Assembly (NCBI GenBank): GCA_020284085.1
Contig: JACEVL010000018.1
Span: forward strand, 2,656,001-2,720,000
From: Aporrectodea caliginosa
Taxonomy: Eukaryota; Annelida; Clitellata; Crassiclitellata; Lumbricidae
DNA length: 64,000 nucleotides
Direction: 5' to 3'
A program made the position numbers and the translations under genes. Positions 46,721-59,054 of this stretch are shown in pieces. The first letter of the stretch is position 1. The number at the start of each line of letters is the position of its first letter. The notes beneath the pieces were generated by a model. That model ran no database searches and was not told the DNA's origin. It was given only the letters and a program-made list of their open reading frames with translations.

Positions 46721-46784
46721 GCTTGTATGGCTTTCTCAATACTTGTTGATCAACCCACGTATGTAGTCAAAATTCCTACGAAAA

Positions 46785-47640
46785 AGTTCCAAGAGTAAAA
46801 ATTTATATAGCGCATTTCCAAACCTTATCGGAATCCTGATATTATAGCAAAAGTTCCCACGAGTAAAGTTCCAAGAGGATAAATCTGCATCGCGCACTTA
46901 TCAACCCGATCAAAAAGCTGTATATTATAGTAAAAGTTCCCAGGAGAAAGAGTTTAAAGAGGAGAAATTTACATCGCGCATTTCTCAACTCCATCGCAAC
47001 CCTGTATATATGTAGCAAAAGTTCCAACGAAAAATAGTTTCAAGAGGAGAATTTTATGCAGCTATCACGAAATAGAGTATCCGTCCTAGGACTATCCAGG
47101 GTATGTATGAATTTATCCCCCCGGATGGAATAAACCGGTTTAGAGTATCCGGGGGATAAACCATTCTATCCCCCATCGGTATACGCATCACGATAGCCTC
47201 GGCGAAAATCCACTCAAAATCAACAAAAACGAAGTAAATTGATTTCAGGTCGACTTACAAACTAAAGATACGCAATTTAAAAATGTTATGTGTACAATTA
47301 TAAATCCAAACAGTACGACTGAATACACTTAGAAACCGCCAAAACTGCAAATTAAACCGAATACTCCATTTCGCTAATGGGGATACTCATGTATGGGGGA
47401 TACTCTATTTCGTGACACAGCGTCTTTCTAGACCTCCCCGGAACTCTATATGAATTAAAAGTTCCCATGAGAGAACAGTTTCAACAGGATAGGTTTATAT
47501 AGCGCAATTTTCAACCCCCGTCTGAACTTCTGTCTGCAGCAAAAGTTTCCCACATGGCAGAGGTGTTTGATATATACAGCGCATCTCTCAATCCCATCTG
47601 AATTCTGATCGCATTTTCCCAGATGGCAGAGATGTCTGCG
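46785..47640. repeat. Degenerate ~85-bp tandem repeat, 5-6 copies, interrupted
   Basis: Copies of AGCAAAAGTTCCCACGAGTA and TATATAGCGCATTTCTCAAC at about 46785, 46850, 46930, 47017, 47455, 47540 and 47600. Split by the MITE at 47063-47417. Confidence 0.75.
47063..47417. mobile_element. 355-bp MITE with TATCACGAAATAGAGTATCC ends
   Basis: Ends TATCACGAAATAGAGTATCC and, inverted, TGTCACGAAATAGAGTATCC, with CAGC at both junctions (47059-47062 and 47418-47421). The interior has further GGGGATA motifs. Family not recognised. Confidence 0.75.
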
Positions 47641-47902
47641 TGAGAGGGGGTTTAGGCGAATTGTGACACTCCAGCACGAACAGCAGAAGACCAGCACGGT
47701 CGCGGGATCGATTTCCGCTACCCTCCCATTGGTCCACTCAGCCTTCCATTCGCTAGGTGGCATTGGTAAAACGAGCAGTAGGTCAGATGGGCCCTTTGCA
47801 TGTCTGCCATACAGTTAAATTCGACTCCTGTAATCACCTGTAATCATCCGTTCGTACTATGACTTGTAATCATACTGAGGTGTGTCAGTTTGTATTAATA
47901 AT

Positions 47903-47955
47903 GATGATCATGATGATGATGATAATGATGATGATGATAGTGATGATGATGAATT
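47903..47955. repeat. (GAT)n microsatellite
   Basis: Interrupted GATGAT tract. Confidence 0.9.
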
Positions 47956-48084
47956 AAGATGATGAGTTCTCTGCCCGAAGGCAGGTCCATTGGCTTTTAT
48001 GACAACCGGGGATGAGATGAGTGAGGTTGTTTCCCGTTGCCTTCCTCACAGAGAGTTATTCATTCATTCATTCATTCGTTCGTT

Positions 48085-48865
48085 CATTTCAAAGATTTAT
48101 ATAGCGCCCCTTCAAGATTATCTACTCAGGAGCACTCCCGACCTAACCCCGGCTAAACAGAACAGCCTTGAGCTTAGAGAAGAACATGGCCGCAAGGGTT
48201 CTAGGCATTAGGCGCAGAGCCACAGGCAGCCCATTCCAGATTCCAGGGCCAGCAACAGAAAAGGCACGGCGCTGCATAATAGATGTCCGTGACCGGGAGA
48301 CAAGAAGCTCAGCCTGCTTAGAGGAGCGGAGAGAACCACGGCGCTGGACGCTCAGGGTGGAGAAGCACAGCCCCTGTAAGTAAACAGGGGTCACAGCCGC
48401 AAGGCAGAGCCAAACCAAGGCAGAGATCCGGTAAGTGATCCGCCGCGGGAAAGGGAGCCAATGTAAGACATCCCAGATGTAATCAGTGACATGGCCGAAT
48501 CTTGGGATACGGCCAATGAAGCGTGCCGCCGCGTGCAAGACCCGATCCAAACACCCAACCCGAGCCGCCGGAAGACCCACATAGAGGGCACTGGAAATAA
48601 TTGAGGCGGGAAACAATAAAACAGTGGATAAGCGTTAAGGCCGCATTAAAGGTTAACGAACGGAAGACCGCTCTAAGCTGACGCAGCTGGTAGTAACAAT
48701 CCCGGCATAGCAGATTGATATGCCGCGTAAAGGTTAGTTCTTGGTCCACTACTCCAATGTGACACCAAGGTCCCAGACAGAAGATAAGAAGGCAAACTGC
48801 GGGAACCCTGGGCAAGACCAGGTCAATCTTGGCGAGCTGGTCTTGGCGAGCTGGCAACGTGCCAA
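48085..48865 (-). pseudogene. CR1/L2-like LINE ORF2 end, the longest LINE piece in the window
   Basis: The minus strand reads DQELTFTRHINLLCRDCYYQ, AALTLIHCFIVSRLNYF, LYVGLPAARVGCLDRVLHAA, DVLHWLPFPRRITYRISALV and RRAFSVAGPGIWNGLPVALR through KLKAVLFSRG. It covers the end of the reverse transcriptase and the C-terminal domain, with one frameshift at about 48590. The 3' tail ATTTATATAGCGCCCCTTCA reads outward at 48093. Confidence 0.88.
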
Positions 48866-48889
48866 TTAAGGGAGAGCAACTTGTCCATG

Positions 48890-48978
48890 GTCGCTACGCA
48901 TTGGTTTGAGGTAGATTCGAACCTGCGACCCTCCGGTTACAAGGCACAGAACATACCGCTACACCACCGCGCCCCACG
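48890..48978 (-). repeat. tRNA-like SINE head
   Basis: The minus strand GGGGCGCGGTGGTGTAGCGG (A box) and GTCGCAGGTTCGAATCTACC (B box) are tRNA-like, but the arms do not close into a full cloverleaf by eye. Could be a diverged tRNA pseudogene. Confidence 0.55.
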
Positions 48979-49004
48979 TATTAATAATAAACAGGAATAT
49001 ATGT

Positions 49005-49030
49005 CGTTGTTGTTGTTGTTGTTGTTGTGT
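49005..49030. repeat. (GTT)n microsatellite
   Basis: Eight GTT units. Confidence 0.9.
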
Positions 49031-49604
49031 CTGCGAACTCTGCAACGTCATTGTCTGTGTCCGTTAGAACAGAATTATCGACTGCTTCTGCTGCTTCTTC
49101 ATCGTCACCGGTGATTTAATGGCGTCTGCGCTGATTCACTAAGCTCTCTTTTCGTTGGCTGATGCGACGATTCGGTTTCATAGGTTCCGCTGGAATTTGG
49201 AAAGGTCGTTTCGAGTTTACTACTAGGAAAATAGGAAATAGACAGGCGGACAGACACACACTCACATACTGTATATGCAGGGACAGACACAGACCAAGAG
49301 GCTGACGTCTTACATAAAGAAAACCGATAAAGATCTGGATATGAATATGCATAGAGAAGGGAGACCGACAGGAGAAGGACCAGGGATAGCCTATAGTGAG
49401 AAAAGGTTATTTACATAAAAAATTTTAAGAGAGTCGCAGAAAGAAGAATAGAACAGGCAGACAATTGGGCAAGGCAGAGGGGCAGCAAGAGGGAGAGAGA
49501 CGGAGACAGGTCTAGGCATGCGTTTGCGTGTGTGTGACGGAGAGAGACAGACAATGGGCGATTCTGAAAAGAATCTGCAGAGATGAATCAGACAAAGTAA
49601 AAAG

Positions 49605-49613
49605 ACAGAGAGA

Positions 49614-49696
<83 letters not shown>

Positions 49697-49800
49697 AGTG
49701 AGAGAGACAGAGACAGAGACAGAGACAGACTGAGACAGAGAGAGACAGAGACACAGAGAAACAGAGAAACAGAGAGACTGACACAGAGATAGACAGAGGC
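49605..49800. repeat. (GA)n and GAGACA repeats
   Basis: Pure GA at 49629-49689, then GAGACAGAGACAGA. Confidence 0.95.
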
Positions 49801-50104
49801 AGCTACAGACACAGAAGCAGACACAGGCTATATAAGATACGTGAGATGCAGAGCCAGAGCTCACATGAGATGATGAATTCATGTCGTAATTTTTATACGG
49901 CCCATTGGGGGTGACGTATCTAATCCATAGCCAGACCACAGAACGACTTCGTTGCCCATATAATCCCTCAGAATTAAACCCCAACGCACACATAATATTT
50001 ACTACATTTAGACGATCCACACATTCGTCCATAAAAAGATAAAGCTCTCTAACTCTGTCTCTGTCAGACTTCCATTCATCCTTCGGTCCGCAATTCCATC
50101 CGTC

Positions 50105-50370
50105 CATCTTTTCCATCCATTATCCATCCATCCGTCCGTCCGTCCGTCCGTCCGTCCGTCCGTCCGTCCATCCGTCCGTCCATCTTTCCATCCATTAATT
50201 CATCCGTCCATCTATCCATCCATACATCCATATATCTATCCATCTATCCATCCATACATCCATCCATCCATCCGTCCATCCGTCCGTCCAGCCATCCATC
50301 CATCCATCTGGTCATCCACTCGTTCGCCCGTCCGTCATTCCATCCGTCCGTTATTTATCCATCGATCCAG
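50105..50370. repeat. (ATCC)n / (GTCC)n repeats
   Basis: CCGTCCGT at 50131-50167, then mixed CCATCCAT. Confidence 0.93.
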
Positions 50371-50764
50371 AGTGCAACCCTACGTTACTTACCGGAATGG
50401 AGTACACGTACCGTACGCGTACGTTACCGAAAAATTGTACGCGTACGTTAAAAATGTAATTGCAATTGCACTGTTGCAGAATGAACACAATTCATTTATG
50501 GAAGAATCGGTGAACAATGCACATCCATGCAAATGGTCGTCTTTTGGACAAAAAAAATTATGTGCATTATCACGAGACAGCTGATCAATGGAATGATGAG
50601 TGAAGTTGCGCTGATAGTAGCAGTGATTCCACTGGCACCCAGTCCGAAACTGAACAGATGAGTGATGCACACGATTGATAAAAGATTGATGGCAACGTAC
50701 GCCAAAGCACGGCATAAAAACGCACACGTACCGTACGTACGTTATAGAAAAAAATAACATTCAT

Positions 50765-51245
50765 TCATTACGTAGATTTATATAGCGCCCCTTCAAGGTT
50801 ACTACTCAGGAGCGCTCCCGACCCCAGCACGGCTGAAAAGGACAGTTTTGAGGAAAGAATAGAAAGATTCAGAGTGGATTCTGGGAAGCAAACGCAGCGC
50901 CAAAGGGAGCCCGTTCCAGAGCGAGGGACCAATCACTGAGAAGGCGCGAATCTGCTTAGTAGATGTGCGGGCAAAACGGATCATGAGCACTCCCCACTCA
51001 TGAGTAGAACGGAGAGAGCGACGACCCGCAGAACTCAAGGAAGGGCAGGAGAGGTCGCGAAGGAAGGTGGGCGATGCCCAACAAGACCGCCATACCAAAA
51101 CGATAATCCGATACGAGATCCGCCGCTGGAAGGGGAGCGGGAGCCAGCGAAGCACATCCAGCATATAACCTGAGACATGGCCACATCGGGGAATGCGTCC
51201 GCAATGTCGTTCGGCGGAACGCAGGACTCGGTCCAGTCACCCCAA
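50765..51245 (-). pseudogene. CR1/L2-like LINE 3' end
   Basis: The minus strand reads [60 protein letters not shown] and FLKTVLFSRAGVG. Outward tail TTTATATAGCGCCCCTTCAA at 50779. Related to 48085-48865. Confidence 0.87.
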
Positions 51246-51264
51246 CCGTATACGTACGGTCGCA

Positions 51265-51560
51265 CACTGCATCCATCCATCCATCCATCCATCCATCCAT
51301 CCATCCATCCATCCGTCCGTCCGTCCGTCCGTTCATCCATCCATCCATTCAGTCATTCCATCCGTCCGTCCGTTCATCCATCCATCCATTCAGTCATTCC
51401 ATCCGTCCGTCCGTTCATCCATCCGTCCGCCTGTCCTTCCTTTCATTTTTCCTTTCTGTTGTGCGTCCGCTCGTATTTCCCTTTCCTCTCTGTCCCCCTC
51501 TATCGGTCTCTGTCTCTCTGTCTGCCTGTCTGCCTATCTGTCTTTCTTTCTCTCTCGTAC
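51265..51560. repeat. (ATCC)n, (GTCC)n and (TCTG)n
   Basis: CATCCATC at 51271-51312. A 48-bp block ending ATTCAGTCATTCCATCCGTC is repeated at 51347 and 51395. Confidence 0.92.
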
Positions 51561-51904
51561 ACTCCAGTACCCCCGCAATACACGGTGTTCTCTGATGGCT
51601 TCCCCTTGTAAATAATTTGTCGACAAACCAAGTCACAAGCGCTAACTGTTGCTCAGCTAAGCTCTGGACGGCCAGCCACAGCAAGACACACGGCGACATA
51701 CATAGAGGCAGATCCAGTGCGACAAAGCCACACAGAGACATACAAGCAGAGATATAAAAAAACAGACGAACAAGGCCCAATGACGACATTAAGTACGTCA
51801 TCGTATCCGTCGACCAATAATGTCGATGCGCGCGAAAGCTGAGCAGACGACAGCAACGAAGGCGTTTCATTTGCCCTAATGATTTTCTCGTCTGTTGCAT
51901 ATAC

Positions 51905-52140
51905 ACACGTGCACACACGCATACACTCACGCATACAGGGATAGAACTTAGGCGGACTCAAACGTCCCCACACAAACAGACACACAGCCAGACGCAGGCT
52001 CACAGATATATAGCGTATAAAAGTACGCACACGCACATCATACGCACACATACATACGCATGCACGCAGGCATACAAATACGCTCACACATACACAGACA
52101 TTGGTCTGCACACACAAACGCAAACACACACTCTGAGAGG
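51905..52140. repeat. Degenerate ACAC/CATACA repeats
   Basis: Interrupted simple sequence. GAGGCGCTACACAAATATCC at 52169 is a diverged LINE tail. An inverted relation exists between 52215-52300 (ATGGATACATATATTACAAT, CACAAGCCTACATACTGTAC) and 52665-52770. Confidence 0.7.
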
Positions 52141-52436
52141 TTTCAGCGCTTTTGATAAGTGCCAAGAGGCGCTACACAAATATCCGGATATATGCCTAAC
52201 AGATACATCATATATAATTCTATGGATACATATATTACAATGATTACACAAGCCTACATACTGTACACACGCAAAACCCATTCAGGTACGCACACACAAA
52301 CGCTCACATAGATCCACACCGAAGGCAATATGTATGTATGTGTGTGTGTTTGTATGCATGTATGTGTGTGTTTGCATGCATCTATGTCTGTATCTTCTGC
52401 TTTTGGTTCTCTGCCTTCCTATGCAGGTTCGTACGT

Positions 52437-52650
52437 CCATTGTCGCCATTCGTCACGTTGTCTGGCTCTCGCCTTCGACTTCCTGTAATCCTCCTCCATC
52501 ATCCAGTCCAACAACACCATTCTCGGTCTTCCTCTTGTCTTCTTCCCCTCCATTCTTCCCTCAATTATAATTCTTAGGAGGGAGTCTCCCCTCATGATGT
52601 GGCCCAACCATTTTCTCTGTCGGCTTCTGATTATCCCTATCTGTGTGGGC
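52437..52650 (-). pseudogene. Endonuclease-reverse transcriptase (LINE) C-terminal fragment
   Basis: The minus strand reads IIRSRQRKWLGHIMRGDSLL, RIIIEGRMEGKKTRGRPRMV and LLDWMMEEDYRKSKARARQR. This is a very common C-terminal tail of animal LINE ORF2 proteins, from a different lineage than the CR1/L2-like tails here. No start, no catalytic domain. Confidence 0.85.
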
Positions 52651-53569
52651 ACGTTTGGATACGTGTGAACGTTTGTGTGTGTGTACCTGAATGGGTTTGT
52701 GCGTGTGTACAGTATGTAGGCTTGTGTAATCATTGTAATTTATGTATCCATAGAAATTGTATGCTGTATGTATGTACATATGGATATCTATCTGTCACTC
52801 TTTCTGTTGATGCCTGGACATCTTGTTTACAAGTCGTACATCGAACGAGAACGTCGCTGATTGGCTGCCGTAGCCAGCCGCTGTAATTCTATTCCCGCTT
52901 TCGGCGCCAATACACCAGAGTATTTCGATTTACGCGCGCCATAGTGTGCTCCACATTTCCGCTAATTGCAGGCGCTGTTATGGAAAGCCGCGCTTTTGCA
53001 TAGTTAGGTTTCGGTCTCCATGGAGATACAGCGGAGCAGGACAAACGTGATATTCGACGTGTTGGATTGTTTGAACACATTTTTAATCGGCGCCATTGTC
53101 GATTGTGATAATGATAAATTTCGTTAATGGAAACGACAGCCCCTATGCAACGATTTTCAGATTTATCTGGCAAATGTTCATACTATTGTGGAAATGACGA
53201 ATATATGGATCCTCATTATTAACTGTTGTGACATGTGAAAAAATGTCACCTATAGAGTGTCACTTAAGCTGTCACCCAAACCGTCATTTGTTTCAATTTC
53301 GAATCGATTTCTGGCAAATAGCGATGCACAGCGCTTTTGACAGCTAATAAACGCCGATTCATAAAAATGCTGGTACGCGTAGACACGCATGAAATTATTC
53401 CTCTTCAAAAATGGAAGCCAGCAAAAGATCAATGGCGCCGACCGGAAACCAATGGACTCGATGATAAATGAATTGTAACTGGGAAATGCTCTCAGAAAAT
53501 GTCAATTCGAGAGTTCAGGGACAACTAGTGCAACTCAAAAATCAACCAACACATACATGCACAAATAAT

Positions 53570-53995
53570 ACATTTATGTAAGGTGTGTATTAGGCCTATT
53601 GCATAAATACTTACATACAGAAATACATATGCAAATACATACATACATAAAATTAATGCACATTTACACAAACACACAATACATAAACAGTAAATACATA
53701 ATACATGTACATTGTACATGCATGAATACATACATATACACATAAATACATACATACATGCATGTAAATGAAGTATACATACACAAATACAAACATAAAT
53801 AAATATATGCATACATAAATGTATACATGCATATACACACAAAATTAAAATATACATGCATTATAATAATAATAATACACACACATACATACATAAATAC
53901 ACACATACATACATACATACATACATACATACATACATACATACACACATACAGACTTACTTACATACATACATACATACATATATACATACATT
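53570..53995. repeat. (CATA)n tetranucleotide repeat
   Basis: The purest part is 53901-53945. 52800-53560 and 54000-54440 show no gene. Confidence 0.93.
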
Positions 53996-54593
53996 ATCTG
54001 TGAAGGAAATCTCCGCCAATTCTGCCAAGCGTCTGTAATTGTGAGAACGAACATCTTGAGCAATATGACTCCATACGGCAGCTACAAGATGGCGCCAGAA
54101 GTATCATTCAGCGTCTCCGCCTGTGGACTCTATTACGGTATACATTATCCGCGGCGTCGGTTATTTTCAGCCGCTTGCACGCAGACGTTACTACGTGTTC
54201 TCTCATGTATTATTATCCTTACTATGCTATGCTGAGAAGCACAACAAGCTAACGCGATAAAACTCCAGCAAATGATTCCTTGTAGTACACGTTTGCATAT
54301 TAATTTTTTTATAATATATGCAAAAATACGTAAATTTACGGTTGTCAGAAAATGTATTAATACAACGCTACTTACTTATTTATAAACTAATCGTAGGCTC
54401 GGATATTGCTGAAGCCCTACTTTAATAATAATTGAGTGCTAAGAGTGGACTCTATTCCAAATGGCGCCCCAGGTAAAGCATAAATTTGGCACTCTCTGAC
54501 CCCACGCCACGGTCCACCCCCACCGACCCCCCGTCACAACCCAACGAGGAACGGTTCAGGAACCAGCCAGAACATTACGCTCAACTGAGTAAT

Positions 54594-54622
54594 TTATTAT
54601 TATTATTATTATTATTATTATG
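54594..54622. repeat. (TTA)n microsatellite
   Basis: Nine TTA units. Confidence 0.93.
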
Positions 54623-54637
54623 GCTTTTCATTAGTAC

Positions 54638-54740
54638 AGTCAACCCGGGATAATTCGATTTTGTTGGGAATGGTAAAAAAGTAGAAACATTTCTAATTAC
54701 CGAAAAATTCGAATTACCGAAGAAAGAAAAATTTATTGAC
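54638..54740. mobile_element. pogo/Tigger-like terminal fragment
   Basis: TA then CAGTCAACCCGGGATAATTC, followed by AATTACCGAAAAATTCGAAT, resembles Tigger-type ends (GGATAATTCGAA...). No opposite end seen. Confidence 0.45.
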
Positions 54741-54821
54741 TATACAAGGAATTATTCTTTAAGTAATCAGAAATCTTGTTTGCTTGTAGTTTTTCTCCTT
54801 CCAGGTTTCAGTTTATCAATA

Positions 54822-54941
54822 CTGACAGGAGTCTATATCTGACAGAAGTCTATTTCTGACAGGAGTCTATTTCTGACAGGAGTCTATTTCTGACAGGAGT
54901 CTATTTCTGACAGGAGTCTATTTCTGATAGGAGTCTATTTC
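54822..54941. repeat. 17-bp tandem repeat, 7 copies
   Basis: Unit CTGACAGGAGTCTATTT, exact 17-bp spacing. Confidence 0.95.
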
Positions 54942-55179
54942 TGTTTCTACTATGAAAACAATTATAATTGAAAAAATGGCTAAAAGACTAAAAAAACATA
55001 AAACTGTTAAAACACACACTGGCGCCCTCTACATTTTGGCGCCCCAGGCAACATGTGCCTAGGGCCGGCACTGAGAGTAGTAGGGCACCACCTTATTCAC
55101 GAGCGCCGAGTCAAAACAGTCCAAAGAAACCGCGCGAAGAAGGAAAAAATATGGTTGTCTTAAGACCAGAGATACAGAC

Positions 55180-55245
55180 ATACATACATACAGACACACA
55201 CAGACAGACAGACAGGCAGACAAACAGACAGACACGGACAGAGAA
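55180..55245. repeat. (ACAG)n microsatellite
   Basis: ACATACAT followed by GACAGACA. Confidence 0.85.
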
Positions 55246-55581
55246 GTTGTCACGGTGGGTTGTGTCTATAGGTTGAGAGGAATTGGAAGGACTGGGCTGA
55301 ATGGATCAGGGTTAGATACCTTGAAGAAGTGGGGCATCAATTGCGAATGAGGAGTGATAGAGAGGGGAGCTGAAGGCAGGCGCCGGTGGACGAGCGACGA
55401 GACTGATCGAGGAAAGGAGACGTTACGTAACTCAATCGTAACTGTAACTGTAACCACAGAATTATAGCGCTTCTTCAAAAGAGAGATTCGTCGGAGGCGG
55501 CAAATCGTTCCAGAGTAGAGATGAGTCGTAATGTAATGTAATTAGTAACTTATATAGCGCAGTGGCCATTCTTTCTGGATC

Positions 55582-55747
<166 letters not shown>

Positions 55748-56119
55748 TAAGAACAGATCCATAAAGAATGGAAACACGTAAAGAGGTGGGGAGGGCATTC
55801 CACAGGTCGTGGTTTGTGGATAGGTTGGAGAACTTAAGATGAATATATAGTTACCGGTAACTCAAGTTAGGATAAAGATTTTTTATGAAACATATATACC
55901 CGTACATAATTACAAGATAGCGGAGAGCCTAATCTCACGCAGCCAAAACGTGAAAGAGGAATACTCTTTCCAGCCGTAACTACAAACAACTTGTGTGCCT
56001 CATTCACGTGACGCAAGAGCAACAGTTTGCTGTTCGTAGACGTCAGATAAGCTCATGTTTGCTCTATGCATTAAGACGTATTTGTTTTTCATATATGGAT
56101 GGATTGACGAATAGCTGGA

Positions 56120-56850
56120 AGGAAGGACGGACGGAAGGAAGGAAGGAAGGAAGGAAGGAAGGAAGGAAGGAAGGAAGGAAGGAAGGAAAGGAAGGAAGGA
56201 AGGAAGGATGGAAGGATGGAAGGAAGGAAGGAAGGAGGGAACGGAAGGAAGGAACGGAAGGAAGGAAGGAAGGAAGGAAGGAAGGAAGGAAGGAAGGAAG
56301 GGAAGGAAGGAAGGAGGGAACGGAAGGAAGGAACGGAAGGAAGGAAGGAAGGAAGGAAGGAAGGAAGGAAGGAAGGATGGAAGGATGGAAGGACGGACGG
56401 AAGGAAGGAAGGAATGAAGGATAGACGGGAGGATAGTCAGATAGCAGGAAGGAAGGAATAAATAGAGGAAGAAACGTGTGGATAGAAGGATTGATGGATT
56501 GTGGAAGCACGGGTGGACGGATGGCTGGATAGAAGGAAGGAAGGCAACAAGGAAGGCAAGAAGGATGGACAGAAGGTTAGCGGGATAGCAGGAAGGAAGG
56601 AAGAAAGGAACAAATAAAGAAACGAGTGGAGAGAAGGATTGATGGATTGTGGAAGCATGGGTGTACGGATGGCTGGATAGAAGGAAGGAAGCAAAGAAGA
56701 AAGGATGAATGTATAAATTGATGAATTTGATGAAAGAATGAATAGATGGATGGATGGATGAAGGGAGGGAGGGAGGTAGGGAAGGAGAGAGAGGGAAGGA
56801 CAGAGGGAGGGAGGGAGAGAGGGAGAGAGGGAAGGACGGAGGGAGGGACA
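56120..56850. repeat. GGAA-rich tetranucleotide repeat with duplicated blocks
   Basis: Pure GGAA stretches at 56125-56400. ACGTGTGGATAGAAGGATTG/ACGAGTGGAGAGAAGGATTG and a GGATTGATGGATTGTGGAAG block recur at 56488 and 56637. GGGAGGGA follows at 56760-56850. Confidence 0.93.
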
Positions 56851-56869
56851 GACGGATGGATGAATATCA

Positions 56870-57350
56870 GGGTTGTTTATTGTCAATGGCCTCCTGCTGA
56901 TAAGGCCATTTTGTAATGTTTGCTGAGGCCTTCTTTGCTTCCATCTTCCATTGGCCTTGTAATATCCCATCAGAGTCTGAGCTGCTGCTGCTGCGCTCCC
57001 TGCAGGCGCCGAGATTGCACATCCACTCTGTCAACAGCCGCCCGCCATCTGAGTCGACGACACCATATTTTCACAGCGCCTCATGTCTTCGATGGCCTTC
57101 CGTAGCCGGCGATCTCATCATCCGCCGAAGAGTGGCGCAATATGTCACGACGTCTCCAGTCTTGCGTAGGCAGATCGTCATGTCCACTACGGCCTTTCGT
57201 AGCCTGGCCGCCTAGCGTTATGTCGGCTGCGGCGTTTCGTAGCGGCGTTACAACTGCGTAGCAGGGAAAGCGTCGGAGTAGATAGATCGCAGGCGTGGAA
57301 ACCAGCCCAAATAACTTAGAATAAATTGGAAAAACAGATTAAATCACCGA
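56870..57350. other. Unique-looking stretch without a supported gene
   Basis: Three diverged copies of ACGGCCTTTCGTAGCC-type text (57084, 57190, 57225) in otherwise unique sequence. Open frames are short and lack recognisable homology or splice structure. Confidence 0.4.
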
Positions 57351-57379
57351 CGGCCGAGTTGGTTATGGTCCTAGCCCGA

Positions 57380-57915
57380 GGCATACGGCTTCATGCAAAC
57401 CAAGCTCCGGCCCCGTGTTCGTTCAAGTTCCGGTCCCAAGCCCCGGCCCCGTGGTGGCCCATGCCTTATAGCCTTGTGTTGCCCCGAGGCCATGCATTCC
57501 CAGCCCGGCTCCGTGTCGGCCCAAGCCCAAGATCATGCAGTCCAAGCCTCGACACCGCGCTGGCCAAATGCCCAAGCGTTGTGCAGTCCAAGCCCAATGG
57601 CGTTGTAAAATCGAGGCCCCAAACCCCGTACCGGCTTAAGTCCCGAGGCCTAGCTGCCCAAACCCCGCCCCGTGTCCGTCTAAGCCCAGGCAACACAGAC
57701 CAAGCCGCGGGCAACACAGACCAAGCCCCGGGACCTGGCAGCCCAAACCCCGCCCCGTGTCGGTCCAAGCCCAGGCATACAGACTAAGCCCCGGGCAACA
57801 CAGACCAAGCCCAGGGCAACACAGACCAAGCCCAGGGCAACAGACCAAATCCAGGGCAACACAGACCAAGCCCCTGGCAACAGACCAAGCCCTAGGCAAC
57901 ACAGACCAAGCCATG
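57380..57915. repeat. Degenerate ~22-bp GC-rich minisatellite
   Basis: Copies of CCAAGCCCCGGGCAACACAG or CAGCCCAAACCCCGCCCCGTG. Most regular at 57680-57915. The Pro-rich open frame across it is not supported as a gene. Confidence 0.8.
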
Positions 57916-58049
57916 CAGGCTGGCGCCCAAGCCAGATCGCGGCATCCCCCTCTCGCCAGAACCGAATTGGACGAAGGCGAAGAAAAGGAAGTGATTAGCG
58001 ATGCACGTGAAGGAAATTGGAAGGCACGAAGGAAAGGAAAGACAGGGAG

Positions 58050-58440
58050 AAGACAGGAGGAGGAAGAGGAGGAGAAAGAGGAGGTGCAGGAGGAGGAGGA
58101 GGAGAAGGAGAAGATGAAGAGGATGAGGAAGAGGACGAGGAGGAGGAGGATGAGGAGGAGGAGCACGAGGAGGAGGAGAAGGAGGAGGAGGAAGAGGAGG
58201 AAGAGGAAGAGGAGGAGAGGAGGAAGGAGAGGAAGAAAAACTAGGTAAGGAACAGAGCGAAGAGGAGAAAAGGAACAGAAGAAAGAGAAGGAGGCGGAGC
58301 AGAAAGAGAATGAGATAGACGCGGAATAGAGGGAGGAAGAGTAGGAGACACAGGACGGACAAGAAAACAGAGGAGGAGGAGGAGGAGGAGGAGGAGGAGG
58401 AAGAAGAGAAGGAGGAGGAGGAAAAAGGGATTAAATTACT
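58050..58440. repeat. (GGA)n polypurine repeat
   Basis: AGGAGG and GAAGAGGA triplets with an interruption at 58235-58370. Confidence 0.93.
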
Positions 58441-58549
58441 TGTAGATCTAAATATACAGATGTCCGCTAACAGGTCTTCCACGAAGAGGCACGATGCAAT
58501 GTATGGAGAGACAGAGCAAGCGAGGGATTAGGGAGGAAGGGAGGGTGGA

Positions 58550-58770
58550 AAGCAGACAGGCAGACACGCAGGCAAGCAGACAGGCAGGCAGGCAGCTAGC
58601 AAGGCAGGCAGGCAGGTAGGCAAGCAAACAGAAAAGGAGACAGGCAGGCAGGCAGGCAGGCAAGCAGACAGACAGACAGACAGACAGGCAGGCAAGAAGA
58701 CAGGCAAGCAGACAGGCCAGCAGACGGGCGGGCAGACAGACAGACAGGCAAGCAGACAGACAGACAGGCA
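58550..58770. repeat. (CAGG)/(CAGA)n repeat
   Basis: GGCAGGCAGGCA and GACAGACAGACA blocks. Confidence 0.93.
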
Positions 58771-59054
58771 TGATGCTTATTTACCACGTGCGTTCGACTA
58801 GGGCGTCCTCTAGCCAGTTGGATATAAAAAGCCTCCCTGAAATAGGGAGAAAATGGGTCATCGCAGCCCATTGCAAAGTACCAGTCCTCAGCAGTCCTGT
58901 AGTCCAGTCTGCAGACGAAACGACGGTCGAACCAGACGCCGCAGACAACAAATCTCATCGGTCGTAATCATAATCTAATCGGATCAGAACACATCCAATG
59001 CTGGCAATGGTCGTCGTCTGGAAATAATTGGACATCAGCTGATTCTTGTGTACA

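Larger units (their letters stand above)
45258..46759 (+). mobile_element. Degenerate mariner-type transposon
   Basis: TIRs CGAGGGATGATCAAAAAGTA (left) and, inverted, CGTGGGTTGATCAACAAGTA (right) match at most positions. A TA follows the right end, and TG stands where TA is expected at the left. Between them lies the transposase relic described below. At about 1.5 kb it is slightly long for mariner. Confidence 0.85.

Noticed and set aside
48890..48978. Functional tRNA gene
   Set aside because: A and B boxes are present, but the acceptor and T stems do not pair convincingly, and similar heads occur at 18317, 26517 and 4515, as expected for SINEs.
57326..57787. 153-codon Pro-rich frame
   Set aside because: It follows a degenerate 22-bp GC-rich minisatellite, and the opposite strand is equally open.
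58770..58970. Possible small exon on either strand
   Set aside because: On the minus strand CTATTTCAG and CGTG|GTAAAT bracket a 52-nt piece reading RLFISNWLEDALVER, but it matches no stomatin segment and no partner exon was found.
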